From: Azolla caroliniana | Lineage: Eukaryota > Polypodiophyta | NCBI GenBank assembly: GCA_043228905.1 | Contig: JBHGNT010000007.1 | Span: forward strand, 21,266,001 to 21,330,000 | Direction: 5' to 3' | Length of the DNA: 64,000 bases | Part shown: positions 34,310-45,944 of the stretch, one piece after another | How positions within the stretch are numbered: position 1 is the first letter of the stretch | Layout: each line of letters opens with the position of its first letter | Position numbers and translations under genes: made by a program | The notes under the pieces: generated by a model | Told to the model about the DNA's origin: nothing | The model's database searches: none | What the model saw: the letters and a program-made list of their open reading frames with translations, nothing else

Positions 34310-34675
34310 GAAGGTGTCACCTCTGAGAATAAAATTGAGGTGTCAGATTAAAGTTACCCATTTGTTAGACGGATCATGTATCCGCCATACAGAACCAAAA
34401 TGGGCATGGTTCCCATTGGGTAATGCCGGGGTCTTGGCAAGTAGCCTCATTGATAACATTGACCCCCGATCCCCCATCGATAATACAACCGTGAACATCT
34501 CGCCTGTTAATAATGATTTGTACAGCCGGGTTCTCGGATTCCGTTAGTGGTGGTCCTGCACCTAGCTCGGCAAGGTTCGCATGATAACATCATATCCTTG
34601 AATCGTGGGAGTAATTGCATGAGCTTATTTAGGGGCATTGATATCAGAGAGTAGGTCAGTGCTTGCCAAGTGGGA

Positions 34676-35404
34676 TCATCGACGAGTGAATATGTAGGTT
34701 TTGAGTGAGCTGACGCGCCAATGGTTATATCTGGTATTCATGTGGTCGACGTTAATGCTATTAGCTTTCTCGATCCGTTCCTTCGTGGGTTGCCAGATTT
34801 CATCCTGGCCTTCCCATTGCTTGTGTTGGGCCTTGCTTCTTGTTGTGACTTGTCGTTTATTAGGTTTCTCGATCCATTCCTTCGTGGGTTGCTGAACTCG
34901 ATCCTGGGCTTCCCATTGCATGTGCTGGACCTTGCTTCTTGTTGTGACCTGTTGGACTTCGGTCGTTATGATATTAATAGCGGGACCTTTGCCGCGATCA
35001 TTGATCAGATACTGTGGCATAATGCCCTGCTTGATTACAGTTAAAACACGTGACCGACGCCGAATTGCTTGATTCCCCTGGCTTGAATTGAAGTGTTTGA
35101 TACGATCAGGGGTGTTCTTCTCTAGGCGGCACGGTGTACTGTTGTGCTCGATGGGAATCCTCCTGAGGCTTAGTGTGGGAAGCAGTCGACGATGTTCTGG
35201 ACGTTGTAGGTACCGACATCGATTATCTTGAGGTTGCTGATTATTTCCTGATTGCCAATGACCTCGATTTATGTTGGGGAGGGCGCTGATTGTGCCTTTG
35301 GTTGGAACGATGTCTTGGCTCGTAATCGTCGTTCCGATCGTATCAGTAGTAGTCATCCATAGGCCGATAATGGTCCTCCCTATGCCAATAACGATCTCAC
35401 TCAG
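34676..35404 (-). pseudogene. Gypsy gag-end remnant
   Basis: A long low-complexity frame with tandemly repeated segments (VTTRSKVQHMQWEAQDRVQQ and VTTRSKAQHKQWEGQDEIWQ, each followed by PTKE-IEK). It is placed between copia-4 and the protease region. No zinc knuckle is visible. Confidence 0.5.
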
Positions 35405-35498
35405 GGTCGGAGAGAAAGGTCGGATGTTCATCCACGACTCTCACGAGATGAACTCGGCAATGTATGCCAAGAGCTAGAGAGCCGACGCCGATATAGAG

Positions 35499-35786
35499 TT
35501 GTGGCACAAGCAAATTGGTCACATCAACCTCCAAAAGCTCAGAGGAATACAGTTGAAAGGAGTCGTCTTCAGACTTCCGATCTTCACCGAAAAAGAAATT
35601 GCAGGCGTGTGCAAATCTTCTCAATTCGGCAAACAACACCGACAACCGTTCCCAAAGGAGAGGAACACAAGCAAAGGGATCCTCGATGTAATACATTCAG
35701 ATGTATGGGGGCCATCCCAGACGACAACATTTGGTGGTTGCTGGTACTATGTAACGTTCATCGATAACTTCTCTAGAAACACCTAG
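35499..35786 (+). pseudogene. Copia-4 integrase start
   Basis: LQKLRGIQLKGVVFRLP, CKSSQFGKQHRQPFP and HSDVWGPSQTTTFGG lead to FIDNFSRNT and then TAG in place of the tryptophan. Most of the integrase core is deleted after about 35900. Confidence 0.85.
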
Positions 35787-36124
35787 ATCTACCATATGTG
35801 GTAGAAAAGAAAAGTGTTCGGACACTTCCAAAGGTTCAAAAACGAAGTCGAAAAGGCAACCGGTCGGCATGTTTGATGCCTTCGATTGGACGACAGTAAG
35901 TCGGAGAAATGCATACTCGTAGGGTAGTCACTTGAGCAAAAAGGGTATAAGTGCTTCAACGCTTCCACCAAGAAGGTACGAGTGAGTAGGAATGTAGTAT
36001 TCGACGAGTCAACATCCGGGTATACAGTTGAATCAGCCACATCCGGCACAATCGAAATAGAGTTCGAGACCGAAGTGGAGGAGAATGGAGGCCCACATCA
36101 GAGAAAAGTCCGACCTCAACCAGG

Positions 36125-37100
36125 TTGAGTGGACCACAACAGCCTCCAAGCGACCAAAGCACGTCGTGGCTGAGTCCGAAACAAGACAAAGGAAAGGCCA
36201 AAATGTCTGAGTATGAAGACTCAGTTGGAAATGAATCAACTCACTTACCCGATAGTGAGTTTGGTGGATTGGATGTGCCCATCATGAGAACACTAGGAGA
36301 ACCACATTGATCCACCCGAGAAAAGAACGTAGTTAGCCGATTCGGCTACAACGACTACATGGCGTATCATTATGCATCCATGATGAAGGTGTCAACAGTC
36401 CGAGAACCAGAAAACTATTCCGAAGCCGTGAAGGACCCTAGATGGGTCGAAGCGATGAATGACGAGATGCAAGCACTCTCCAAGAACGAGACATGGAATC
36501 TCGTCCCTTCTTCAAACCACCAAAAGGCAATTGGATGTTGGTGGATCTTCAAGATAAAGCACAACACCGACATCACTATCCATCAGTACAAGGCCCGACT
36601 TGGGGCGAAGGGCTACACGCAGACACACGGTGTCGACTACAAAGAGATCTTTGCCCCGTGGCAAAGATGACTACAATTCGAACTGTGATTTCACTTGCAG
36701 CAACAAAAGGGTGGCATGTCCACCAAATGGACGCAAAGAACACCTTTCTACAAGGCGAGTTAGACGAAGAGGTGTACATGGTACAACCACCCGGATTCAT
36801 GTCTACCGACTCAAAAAGCCTCTCTACAGCCTCAAGCGGGCACCAAGAGGATGCCATTCGAAGATAACGCAATATCTTCGTCAAATCGGCATCAAGATGT
36901 CCAAGTCCGATAACTCTCTGTTCATTCGGAGTGACTCTAGAGGAGAGGTATTTATCATCATTTATGTGGATGACTTGGTCATAGGAGGAGAGCATTTAAC
37001 AGATATTGAGCACATCAAGAAGCTCCTCTCCAGCCGATTCGAAATGACCGATATGAAGGAGCTCCATTACTTTCTAGAATAGAAGTAATTCGGACTCCAG
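36125..37100 (+). pseudogene. Copia-4 linker and reverse transcriptase
   Basis: Acidic linker, then YNDYMAYHYASMMKVSTVRE, WVEAMNDEMQALSKNETWNL and GCWWIFKIKHN. After one frame change it reads KNTFLQGELDEEVYMVQPPG, and then IIIYVDDLVIGGEHL. RT is split by at least two frameshifts. Confidence 0.85.
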
Positions 37101-37399
37101 ACGACATCACGCTTTCTCAGAAGCACTATATCCTCAATCTTCTTTACAAGTTTGGGATGACATAGTGTAAGCCTATCAGTACTCTTCTCAATCGAAATCT
37201 AAAGCTAGATGCCAACTCAGGCACTAGAGAGTGTGAGCCGATGCACTATCGTCAACTAGTCGGAAGCCTGATTTACCTCACAATTACCTGACCCGACCTG
37301 AGTTACCCGGTCGGCCTTCTTAGCCAGTTCATGCAAACTCCACGAGACATCCATCTCGATTGTGCTAAGTGAGTGCTAAGGTATGTGAGTGGAACCATG

Positions 37400-37797
37400 G
37401 ATTTCAGCATCCTTTACATATCGGCCACACCAATACGACTCGAAGGTTATACCGATGCCACGATCAACATCCGTATTTGATTTTTCTGTTGACATGGTGC
37501 CATATCGTGGAGTAGTAAGAAACAACCGACAGTCGCATTATCGAGCACCGAAGCTGAATATAGAGGCGTGGTTGTAGCCGCACGTGAAGTTGTTTGGCTC
37601 AAGAGAATCTTGAAGGATCTGGACGTTCACATCAAGGATCCAATTCTCCTCTACTGTGACAACATGAACAGTATCCACCTCGCTTGGAACCCAGTCTTCC
37701 ATGCTCGGACTAAGCACATCGAAATGCACTATCACTTCATCCGAGAGTGTGTTTTGGTCGGGGATGTCGACCTACAACACCTCAGCACAAACTTGTA
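37400..37797 (+). pseudogene. Copia-4 RNase H
   Basis: VVAAREVVWLKRILKDLDVH, LYCDNMNSIHLAWNPVFHAR and RTKHIEMHYHFIRECVLVGD are the copia RNase H end. Upstream parts are shifted. Ends at a stop at 37797. Confidence 0.83.
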
Positions 37798-38370
37798 GAT
37801 TATGGAAATGTTAAACCTATAGTCCATCGAGTTCCCGTTGAAAATGTTAAACCCCGATTATGTAAGCAAAAGTTGAATAAAACAAAATAGAATCTTTAAG
37901 GAATCTTTTTGGAATCTAAAATGTTGGGTTAGAAAACATACATGACAATTTTCTTTCCCTTGTTCATGTTGATGTCAGAGATGATGACTTGACCAGGGAG
38001 GCTAAAACTCGACAATTTTGGTTGCTAGCATCGAGTTCCTTTCAGATGATGACTTGACCAGGGAGGCTAAAACTCGACAATTTTGGTTGCTAGCATCGAG
38101 TTCCCTTTGAAAGGGTACCCTTTCAACGGGATTATGAATTCCATGCATCGAGTTCCTGTTGAAAACTGGGCTTTTAATGATCAATAGATCATATTTGGTC
38201 AATTTTTTTGCTATTTTTTGGTCTATTTCTTCAAGTTTTTTATGTAACATTCTATACAAAAATGTATGATTCTCGCTAATTTTTACCTTAGTTTAGAGGT
38301 CTATATTGTTTATTATTAAGATTATTGTTATATCCTTGTGTCATGACTTGTTGTTTTCAATGAGCCACGA
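37798..38370 (+). repeat. Intron 1 of copy B with CGAGTTCC half-sites
   Basis: The half-site ATCGAGTTCC-GTTGAAA recurs at about 37829, 38032, 38096 and 38146. It matches the arm of the palindromes in intron 1 of gene A (TATCGAGTTCCTGTTTAAA). A ~65-base unit (AGATGATGACTTGACCAGGG to GCATCGAGTTCC) is tandemly duplicated at about 37979-38110. The stretch lies before the first exon-like block of copy B, at the position of intron 1 in gene A. Exon 1 is missing, cut by copia-4. Confidence 0.6.
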
Positions 38371-39799
38371 TAGAAGGTGCCATCCTTCAAACTAAAAATT
38401 CCATCACCAACAAAAAGACTTGACACCATGATGAAAGTTGATTCTCACAAAACATTTATTGAGTCAAGAGGTGACGATACTTCAAAGTCTTTTGTCAGTA
38501 ACACGATGAAGACTTTAGGCGAAAAGAGTGGGGAGCTTTGCCTGAAGAGCTACCCCCAAGTGGAGTGGACACTAATCTACACCGAGGAAGAAGGGGACCT
38601 CCTTATTCTTGCAAAGTCTGAATGTGAAGGCAAGTTGCAGGTGGGAAAGACATTCACCTATGGCGACGTACGAAACATCGAATATGAAGATAATGACTCA
38701 TCGAACCTCTTCTTCGATGTTGATAGCTCGGTGGGGGTTCGCAGAGTCAAGATCGACGAACGTAATTTCATACTAACTCCTACCACCCTAAAGCCCTAAA
38801 ACAGGATGTTCAGACAAAAAACAACTTGATTGTTGCTTTGCGCCTATACATTAAGGGAGAGCTGATGGTCACGCAAGCAACAACCCCACCAAAGTCTGCC
38901 AAGAAGTCCATACTAGAACATAAGAAGTACAAGAAAAGGCAACAACCAGAAGAGGACGAGCCGGAGGTCCTCGAGTTCATAGCAGATGAGGAGGAAGAAG
39001 CCGAGCTCAAAGTTATTCCTCCAGGGGGCCACATTTCATCAGGGATACTCACCTCAGAGTAGAACTGGATCAGAGAAAATATTGTAAAGACGAAGCTTGT
39101 CCGTAAAGGACAATTATTTCACTTATCAATCTACTCTATTCAACGGCCACCCATCAATCCGAAGACAGAAAGACAAGCTCTAGAAATAAGAGAGCCACAT
39201 TCAGCGCATGTGCAGAACTTAAAAAGAAAAATGTAGATTAATCCACATGCGATTGTAGTGCCATTCTTAGTAATGGTCGACCCAGATCAATGCCCTATTG
39301 TTGCTGACTTCAAGTATAGTTCGGCAGATGACTACACATACTATGTGATTGGAGGATCCCACTCTGCTGAAGCCCGACGTCAATTGGTCAAGGAGTATCC
39401 TCTTACCCCTTTCTTCAAGTATGCAGAATGTAAAGTGTATGCAGGCCTTACACATAAAGAAGCCAAGTTATTAGCTTGGGATCATAACAACGATAATGAC
39501 TATAGACAAAAGATGTCATGTATTGAGCGCATCAGGTTCTTCCATCACGAGCACCTTGATGCGCTGCAAAAATTTGGTCCTCGGCTACATCCTGGATTGC
39601 GACGAGCTTGATGTGGGGATAACAGTTGACGAAAGCACCAAGTCTGAAGGCCTAAGAAAATATGACTCATGGTTTCAACTAGCCTTTAGAACATGGGAGG
39701 TGTGGGACCTCCACGATCGCATTTTTAGTATGTGGGAGCATAAAGAAATAAAGGGTCAAAGATCAAAGAAGGCTAAGCTAGACCCACAGGTGGAGATGA
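38371..39799 (+). pseudogene. Copy B: N-terminal and ParB-like region
   Basis: Matches exon 2 of gene A: a basic start, a conserved ~90-residue block (WTLIYTEEEGDLLILAKSE, FTYGDVRNIEYEDNDSSNLF), LIVALRLYIKGE, then the ParB-like block with IREPHSAHVQNLKRKM, VVPFLVMVDPDQCP, YYVIGGSHSAEARRQLVKEY, AKLLAWDHNNDNDYRQKM and IERIRFFHHEHLDALQKFG. Stops at 39063 and 39235 and shifts near 38800 and 39600 break it. Copia-3 sequence begins at about 39800. Confidence 0.87.
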
Positions 39800-39802
39800 A
39801 AG

Positions 39803-40666
39803 ATTTTCGCCGCCAACACGACCGCGAGGAAGCTTCAACTCCGCCAAGAGTTGAACAACATTCAACAAATGGACATGTCCATCACGACATACACCTTGAA
39901 GATCAAGGAGCTTTGCGACTCGCTCGGCTCAATAAGCGTAAGTATAGATGATGATGAGATGGTGCAAATATGCCTCGGCAGCCTCGCACCACAGTTTAGC
40001 GCGATGCGAACCGCCGTTCTAGCACGGGAGAAATCTCCCTCCTTCTTCGAGCTCCAATCAATGCTATTGGTCGAAGAAAACCACGTGCGTACAAGGAGCA
40101 ATGAGTCGGAAGGCCACATGCTCTACACGTACTCTAACGGAGGAAGAGGACGCGAACGAGTGAGAGGCCGATTCGGCCAAGGACAAAGCGGACGAGGTCC
40201 GACCTACGACAATAACTCCCAATTTCGGCTGCAAAACGGAGGCCAACAAGGAACCTTCGCAAGAAGGGGGAGCTTCCACTCCAGGCCGAGCCGACAAAAC
40301 GCAACCGAATGCCGATATTACGGAAAGCTCGGCCACCACGAAGAAGAGTGCCAAAAGAAGATGCGTGAATCAGCTTCCACAAGCCGACAACTCACAAATT
40401 ACGCACACAACTCCGACTACGAAGATCGTGGCGGAATATATGCACACAACTCCGACCGTGGTGAAATGTACGGGCATAACTCCGACTACGAAGATTGTGG
40501 CGGAATGTATGCGCACAACTCCGACCATGGCGGAATGTTCATGATGAAACATAGAGGAAACTCTATGTCGACCGCTACCTCAACTAGTGCCTCCGGTCCG
40601 GAAGACGTATGGTTCGTCGATTCCGGTGCCTCGAACCATATGACATCGCATCAAGAATGGTTCTGA
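39803..40666 (+). pseudogene. Copia-3 gag to protease start
   Basis: Gag core (ELNNIQQMDMSITTYTLKIK, CLGSLAPQFSAMRTAVLARE), Arg/Gly-rich stretch, zinc knuckle CRYYGKLGHHEEEC, then four repeats of YAHNSD-YEDRGG type and the protease site VWFVDSGASNHMTSHQEWF. A TGA (from CGA) follows. The His-Asn-Ser-Asp-Tyr repeats after the knuckle are shared with copia-1. Confidence 0.88.
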
Positions 40667-40789
40667 GAACTTCAAGAGCCGGACTGACCCGGCTATGTCG
40701 AAACCGGAGATGACACTACGCACCCAATTCGGCACATTGGCAATGTTCCGTTCGGAAAAGAAGGTAAGAAAAATTACATTTAAAATGTC

Positions 40790-41550
40790 TTGCATGTACC
40801 GACCATTACGAAGAATTTGGTCTCCGTCGGCCAAATTGTAGAGCAAGGGATGCAAGTTCAATTTAATCAAGGCGGTTGCTTCATCGAAAAAGAGGGTCGA
40901 CTCATCGCACGCGGACGAAGAGAGGACCGGATGTTCATTCTCGATTCACGCGAGATGAAATCCACCATGTTTGCGAAAAACACGAAAGCCGACTCCGACA
41001 TAGAGCTATGGCACAAGCGAATCGGCCACATCAATCTCAACAAACTCAAAGCAATGAAATCGAAAGGAGTCATCATCAAACTCCCGACATTCAAAGAGAA
41101 GGAGACTAAAGGTGTATGCGAAGCGTGCCAATTCGGAAAGCAACACCGACACCCATTCCCGAAAGAACGGAACGTGAGCAAAGGTCTACTTGACGTAGTC
41201 CATTCCGACGTATGGGGACCGGCGCAGACGGCTACATTCGGCGGATGCCGATATTACGTGCTCTTCATCGACGACTTCTCTAGGCACACTTAGATCTACC
41301 TGATGCGGCAAAAGAGCGAAGTGTTTGGACACTTCCAAAATTTCAAGAATGAAGTCGAGAAAGCCACGGGCCGACATGTACGTTGTCTTCGATCGGATGG
41401 CGGCAAGGAGTACTTCTCGGACGATTTCACGGCGTATCTCCGAAAGGAAGGAATTCGGTGAGAATTCACTTGCCGACACATTCCACAACAAAACAGAGTA
41501 CCCGAGCGCAAAAATCAGCACATCCTCGAAGTAGCGCAGGCCATGATGAA
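40790..41550 (+). pseudogene. Copia-3 pre-integrase/integrase fragment
   Basis: VPTITKNLVSVGQIVEQGMQ, LWHKRIGHINLNKLK, CQFGKQHRHPFP, HSDVWGPAQTATFGG and FIDDFSRHT followed by TAG; then a shifted LRSDGGKEYFS-like block with a TGA at the arginine after GIR. The rest of the core is deleted. Confidence 0.87.
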
Positions 41551-41571
41551 CGAGAATAGACCTTTGACCCA

Positions 41572-42814
41572 GTGGCAAAGATGACGACGATGCGGATCGT
41601 AATTGCGATTGTCGCGGCGAAAGGGTGGCACCTCCATCAAATGGACGTCAAGAACGCCTTTCTACAAGGTGAATTAGAAGTGGAGGTGTACATCATCCAA
41701 CCACCCGGCTTCAACTCGAGCACCCATCCGAAACCGGTTTGCCGACTCAAGAAGCCGCTCTACGGCCTCAAGCAAGCACCGCGTGCTTGGCATTCGAAGA
41801 TAACGCAATATCTTCATCAAATCGGCTTTCGTATGTCAAAATCGGACAACTCCCTCTACATACGAAGTGATTCCGAAAGTCCGATCGTCATCATTTTATA
41901 TGTGGATGACCTAGTCATTGGAGGTGAGCATCTCGTCGAAATCAATAAAGTCAAATCCCTGCTTCCCGACAAGTTCGAGATGACGGACATGAAGGAGCTC
42001 CACTACTTCCTCGGCATCGAGGTAATTCGGACTCCGTCCGGACTCATGATCTCTCAACGGCACTACATCCTCAACTTGTTATACAAGTTCGGGATGGCTG
42101 AGTGCAAATCCGCGGCAACCCCGCTCGATCGCAATCTCAAACTAGATGCGAACTCTGGCACCAAAGCGTGTGAGCTGACTCAGTATTGGCAACTCATCGG
42201 GAGTTTCATCTACCTCACGATCACACGACCCGATCTCAGTTATCCGGTCGGTCTCCTTAGCCAATTCATGCAAACACCGCATGATACTCACTTGGATTGC
42301 ATTAAGCGAGTTCTACACTACGTGACCGGCACAATGGATTGTAGCATCCTCTACAAGACCGTGATGCCAATACGACTCGAGGGGTACACAAACGCCGATT
42401 GGGCCGGCTACAAAGTTGATAGAAGATCAACCTCCAGATTTGTTTTCTCCCTCGGCAGCGGATCAATATCCAGGAGTAGCAAGAAGCAGCCTACCGTCAC
42501 TCTTTCGAGTACGGAGGCAGAATACAGGGGCGCAGTCGTAGCTGCGTGTGAAGCCGTATGGTTCAAGAGGATTTTGAAGGATCTGGGCGTACCCATCAAG
42601 GATCCGACTTCCCTTTACTGCGACAACATGAGCAGTATCTATCTAGCTCGAAACCCGGTGTTCCACACGCGGACAAAGCACATCGAAGTGCACTATCACT
42701 TCATCCGAGAGCGCGTTCTGGCTAGGGATGTCGACCTACAACACATTAGCACCAATCTTCAAACGGCCGACATCTTCACTAAAGCCTTGGGAGCCGACAA
42801 GCTATGGCAATTCA
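41572..42814 (+). pseudogene. Copia-3 RT and RNase H, open frame
   Basis: The longest intact retroelement frame of the window (432 residues): KNAFLQGELEVEVYIIQPPG, YGLKQAPRAWHSKITQYL, catalytic IILYVDDLVIGGEHL, HYFLGIEVIRTPSGL, then RNase H with YTNADWAGYKVDRRS, LSSTEAEYRGA, YCDNMSSIYLARNPVFHT and DIFTKALGADKLW. It lacks the upstream polyprotein, so it is a dead fragment that has stayed open. Confidence 0.9.
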
Positions 42815-42953
42815 AGCTTTCACATTCCCCATGCTCCATGAGTCTTGTAGTTAATGAAGAGAGAGGGTGACTTCATAAAACACCCTCCTCCCACCTTGTA
42901 TGTTGTTGAGTCTTTCTCCTTTGTCAATATACTTTTACCTTACGTATTCTCTG

Positions 42954-42988
<35 letters not shown>

Positions 42989-43046
42989 CACACACATAAC
43001 TCACATCTCTTCCGCTTCACAAGAATCCATCTCTTGATTCTTTACA
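42815..43046 (+). repeat. Copia-3 3' LTR, truncated
   Basis: Matches LTR positions from AGCTTTCACATTCCCC to TTTACA, with (CT)n and (CA)n runs near 42960-42995. The first part of the LTR and the polypurine tract are deleted. Confidence 0.85.
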
Positions 43047-43406
43047 GTAATTGAAGAGTTAGCCGAAGATATGAAGCTACTTCCTTGGCGGTCACTGCAA
43101 GGAATTAACGATGACAGATTATTGATATCTGTATTATCAAGAGTGGCCGCCAAGGAGTTTAGTCTTGATGAAATGGTCACAGAGTTTCAAAGGTGAGTCA
43201 TCTATGTGCATGTATCTTTTTTATTTGAATGCTTTGTTGATTTGTTCTTTATTCTAATTTTAGTTTCTTTTGTTTTTTAGCCATAAGGTGTATATGAAGA
43301 TTCAAGTGTTGATGATGAAAAATTTGTCCCTACCTATGTGGGAAGAAGTGGAACAATCGTGCCCAAAAACATCATCTTACAAGGCTCTTGAAGAATTCTT
43401 TATCGT
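43047..43406 (+). pseudogene. Copy B: middle exons
   Basis: 43047-43192 encodes IEELAEDMKLLPWRSLQG, LLISVLSRVAAKEFSLDEMV and ends at AAAG|GTGAGT; after an 88-base intron (43193-43280, ending TTTTTTAG) 43281-43406 encodes HKVYMKIQVLMMKNLSLPMW to EEFFI, where the two-LTR element begins. Gene A has the same residues and the same splice phase at 52510 and 52433. Confidence 0.85.
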
Positions 43407-43711
43407 TGTTGTTGGGGAGGGGGGTGAATGGCTTCACCCTCCCTCCCAAGGGGATTACAATAGAGAGAGCTAAGGAGAGTGAGAATACAAGATGACACCA
43501 AAAATGAGGGGGGGGAAAGCTATATATCCATTACATGCCCCATAAGGAGTTTATATAATACATAATGTAACGGTAAATAATATGTCTGTTACAAAAAGAG
43601 ACCGTTACATTCTTGGTGTGCATGTGCTCACACATATACATTACACATACCGAACAACCCCTTTAACGTGTTTTACCCTTATACCGCCCCATACAACTTC
43701 TACGGGTAACA
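43407..43711. repeat. Left LTR of two-LTR element
   Basis: 305 bp, TG...CA, TATA-like TTTATATAATAC near 43550. Followed after two bases by TGGCACGTCTGTGGGAC, a primer-site-like sequence. Confidence 0.85.
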
Positions 43712-45630
43712 CATGGCACGTCTGTGGGACAGTGCATCGCACGATGAACCCACTCACCATGACAACTATTAACGACCGGAACTCCAATGGTCGTCTCAAC
43801 GGTTAGAAATTCATCGACCGGATCATAGCTCTACGATCGATAACTTCGATCGGACCATAACTTGACTCGAACCTTCTCGTTCGGTCAGCATGTCGCTCAA
43901 TTGGATCACACACCAATTGGCTCCTTCATTGCGGTATGGGCCTTTCATGATTCTGTTACATGTATGTGTATTTTCGGTTTCGTCATGTGAATTGAGCTTT
44001 GAATATTTTAACCCTTGGTCTCTAAGATTTTTACCCTCAGAGTTTTTGAAATTTTCTTTATTATGCCCTTATAAAATTTAGTCGTATGGCCTCCTGTTTT
44101 CGAAATTCCGTCTCTGCATGCCCTCGCATGATTGAAATTTTCGGTTATACCCTCCACTCTCTTTCTTCTTCTTCCTTTTCTCTGCTTCCTCGTTTCTGGC
44201 TTTGTTTCTCTTTTCTTTACCCTTTCTCCTTTTGTGTGTTTCCTGATTTCGTCTTTGATTCTTCTCTATTGCTTCTATTTCTTCTTCTTATTCATCTTCT
44301 ATCTTCGTCTTTCTTCTGTATCGTTGTTGTCATCATCTTCTTCTGCTTCCTTCATTTCTTCTTCATTCTTCTTTCCCTTGTTGGCTTGGATGATCCTGTC
44401 GGAGCCATGGCAGAGCTCGGTGAAGCTCTCTCTCTCTGCTTTGTCTTCGTCTAAGTCTGTTTCTGTGTCCGTCAAAGTCGTTACTGTTCGTCGGCCGTCG
44501 GTCGTGCCTGTCCGTTGGCCATCTGTCGATCGTCTCGGCCATGCTCTTGGTCGCACGTCTCAGGTCGTTGTCGGCCATTGTCGGACCAATCGGCACTACC
44601 ATTCGGCCATTGTCGGCCACTGTTCGGCCGTCGCTCGAATGGCTGTAGTGGCTTGAACTCTTGCTTCTCGCCACTGTGCTCTCTTGGACTTCTTTTATGA
44701 AAAATCAAACTTCGAAGGTCTGCTAACAAAGCAACCATACTGAGCCTTAATAGTATCTATGCTGATGGACAGGGTAGTGGCATTGTACTCATCGATTTGA
44801 TGGGATCAGTAGTGAGTATCTCCATAAATGCCTCTTCCTTTCTTTCCCTTTAGATTTGCTTCATCTTCATCGAGAAGGATCATATTCACCACAACAAGTA
44901 ACATTGTCATATTCATTAGTACTAGTAATTCCATCTATGCTGTGAGAGAGACATGCTCCCATTTCTACTCCACTTTCGGATGATCAAATCAGACTTCTGA
45001 GTGAAAGATTAATGTAGGACAAACCCCTTACACAGAAATTGTAACTTATATTCCCGCCATCATACCGATCTGCTACCGGTGATGGCAGAGCTGCTGGTCC
45101 ACATACCTCAATCTCCCCCATCCCACCAAAGGAGTTGCTGCTATCTGGAGGAGGGTATCTGATGATGGTGATGGTGATTATGGTGAAAATGATAACGATG
45201 ATGAAGGAGCCAAAACTTCCAAATATCCATAGAATCGTTCTCTTTCCTTTGTAGATACTTTGCAGAGAGTTGCTTTCTATATAGAGAGAGTCTAAGCACA
45301 GAAAGATTAGGGTTTCTTTCTTGAAATCAAAGTAAAGGTCGATCTGGAAAAAAGAAGAATGACATATTACAACACACAAAAGATAGGGGGAAGAGCAAAA
45401 AGATGGTCATCTCACTAAATCTCTAGATCCTAATTCCCAACCCACATGAAGAACCTTTAATAAAATGGATCACCATACAGAGAGTCTATGCACAAAACCA
45501 CTCTCTTTAACACGGATAGTAACAACACACAACAAAGGAGAGAGAGAGAGATTAGTGATGGAGAGGAGAGCGAGGGAGGGAGATGTGACTTCTTCTCAAA
45601 GGAGGGTCGTCCCACCATGCGTGCCAAAAG

Positions 45631-45939
45631 TGTTGTTGGGGTGGGGAGTGAAGCCTAGAATGGCTTAACCCCCCTCCCAAGGGGGTTACGTTAGCGAGAG
45701 AGCAAGAGAGAAAGAAAAATAGGAAATGACACCAAATGAGAGGGGAAAAATGTATATCCATTAGATGCCTCATAAGGGGTTTATATAATACATAATGTAA
45801 CGGTAAATAATGACTGTTACAAAAGTTGTGCATGTGCTCACACATACTCATCCTCACATACTCATTTATTTTACACATACACATCAACCACATCATTACA
45901 CATACCCTTATGCCTCCCCATATATTCTTACGGGTAACA
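45631..45939. repeat. Right LTR of two-LTR element
   Basis: 309 bp, direct repeat of the left LTR. Its inner side, read on the minus strand, begins CTTTTGGCACGCATGGTGGG, also primer-site-like. TSD ATCGT follows at 45940-45944. Confidence 0.85.
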
Positions 45940-45944
45940 ATCGT

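Larger units (their letters stand above)
31142..35404 (-). mobile_element. Decayed Ty3/gypsy element
   Basis: On the minus strand the order is gag-like/zinc-poor region, protease-like, RT, RNase H, integrase: the Ty3/gypsy order (integrase last). Frames are broken by stops and shifts. The element is cut at 35404, where copia-4 begins in the other orientation, so the start of gag and the 5' LTR are missing. No LTR pair was found. Confidence 0.85.
35405..37797 (+). mobile_element. Truncated copia element (copia-4)
   Basis: Starts inside the protease/pre-integrase region (MFIHDSHEMNSAMYAKS) and ends inside RNase H (LQHLSTNL), without LTRs at either end. Same family as copia-1 but more diverged, with many stops. 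Its 3' end abuts intron 1 of the ParB-methyltransferase relic; the mechanism of truncation is not visible. Confidence 0.87.
39800..43046 (+). mobile_element. Truncated copia element (copia-3)
   Basis: Starts in gag and ends with the last ~230 bases of a 3' LTR (42815-43046, ending TTTACA). The 5' LTR and start of gag are missing, integrase is largely deleted (junction near 41555), and a second deletion joins RNase H to the middle of the LTR near 42814. It interrupts copy B after VEMKD; copy B resumes at 43047 (IEELAEDMKLL), with only about nine codons of target lost. Confidence 0.88.
43407..45939. mobile_element. Two-LTR non-coding element (LARD/TRIM-like)
   Basis: Two direct repeats (43407-43711 and 45631-45939, TGTTGTTGGGG...GGGTAACA) flank ~1.9 kb without retroviral genes. 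Both outer sides carry ATCGT. Without the element and one ATCGT, the exon reads EEFFIVFREW and meets a GTATGT donor, as in gene A. The inside has a pyrimidine-rich stretch (44150-44390), a GTCGGCCATTG-type repeat block (44520-44640) and a minus frame (44984-45379) with a hydrophobic segment (FIIVIIFTIITITII), possibly captured gene pieces. Confidence 0.88.

Noticed and set aside
44086-44656. Serine/leucine-rich membrane protein ORFs
   Set aside because: Frames come from a pyrimidine-rich low-complexity stretch inside the two-LTR element; no conserved content.
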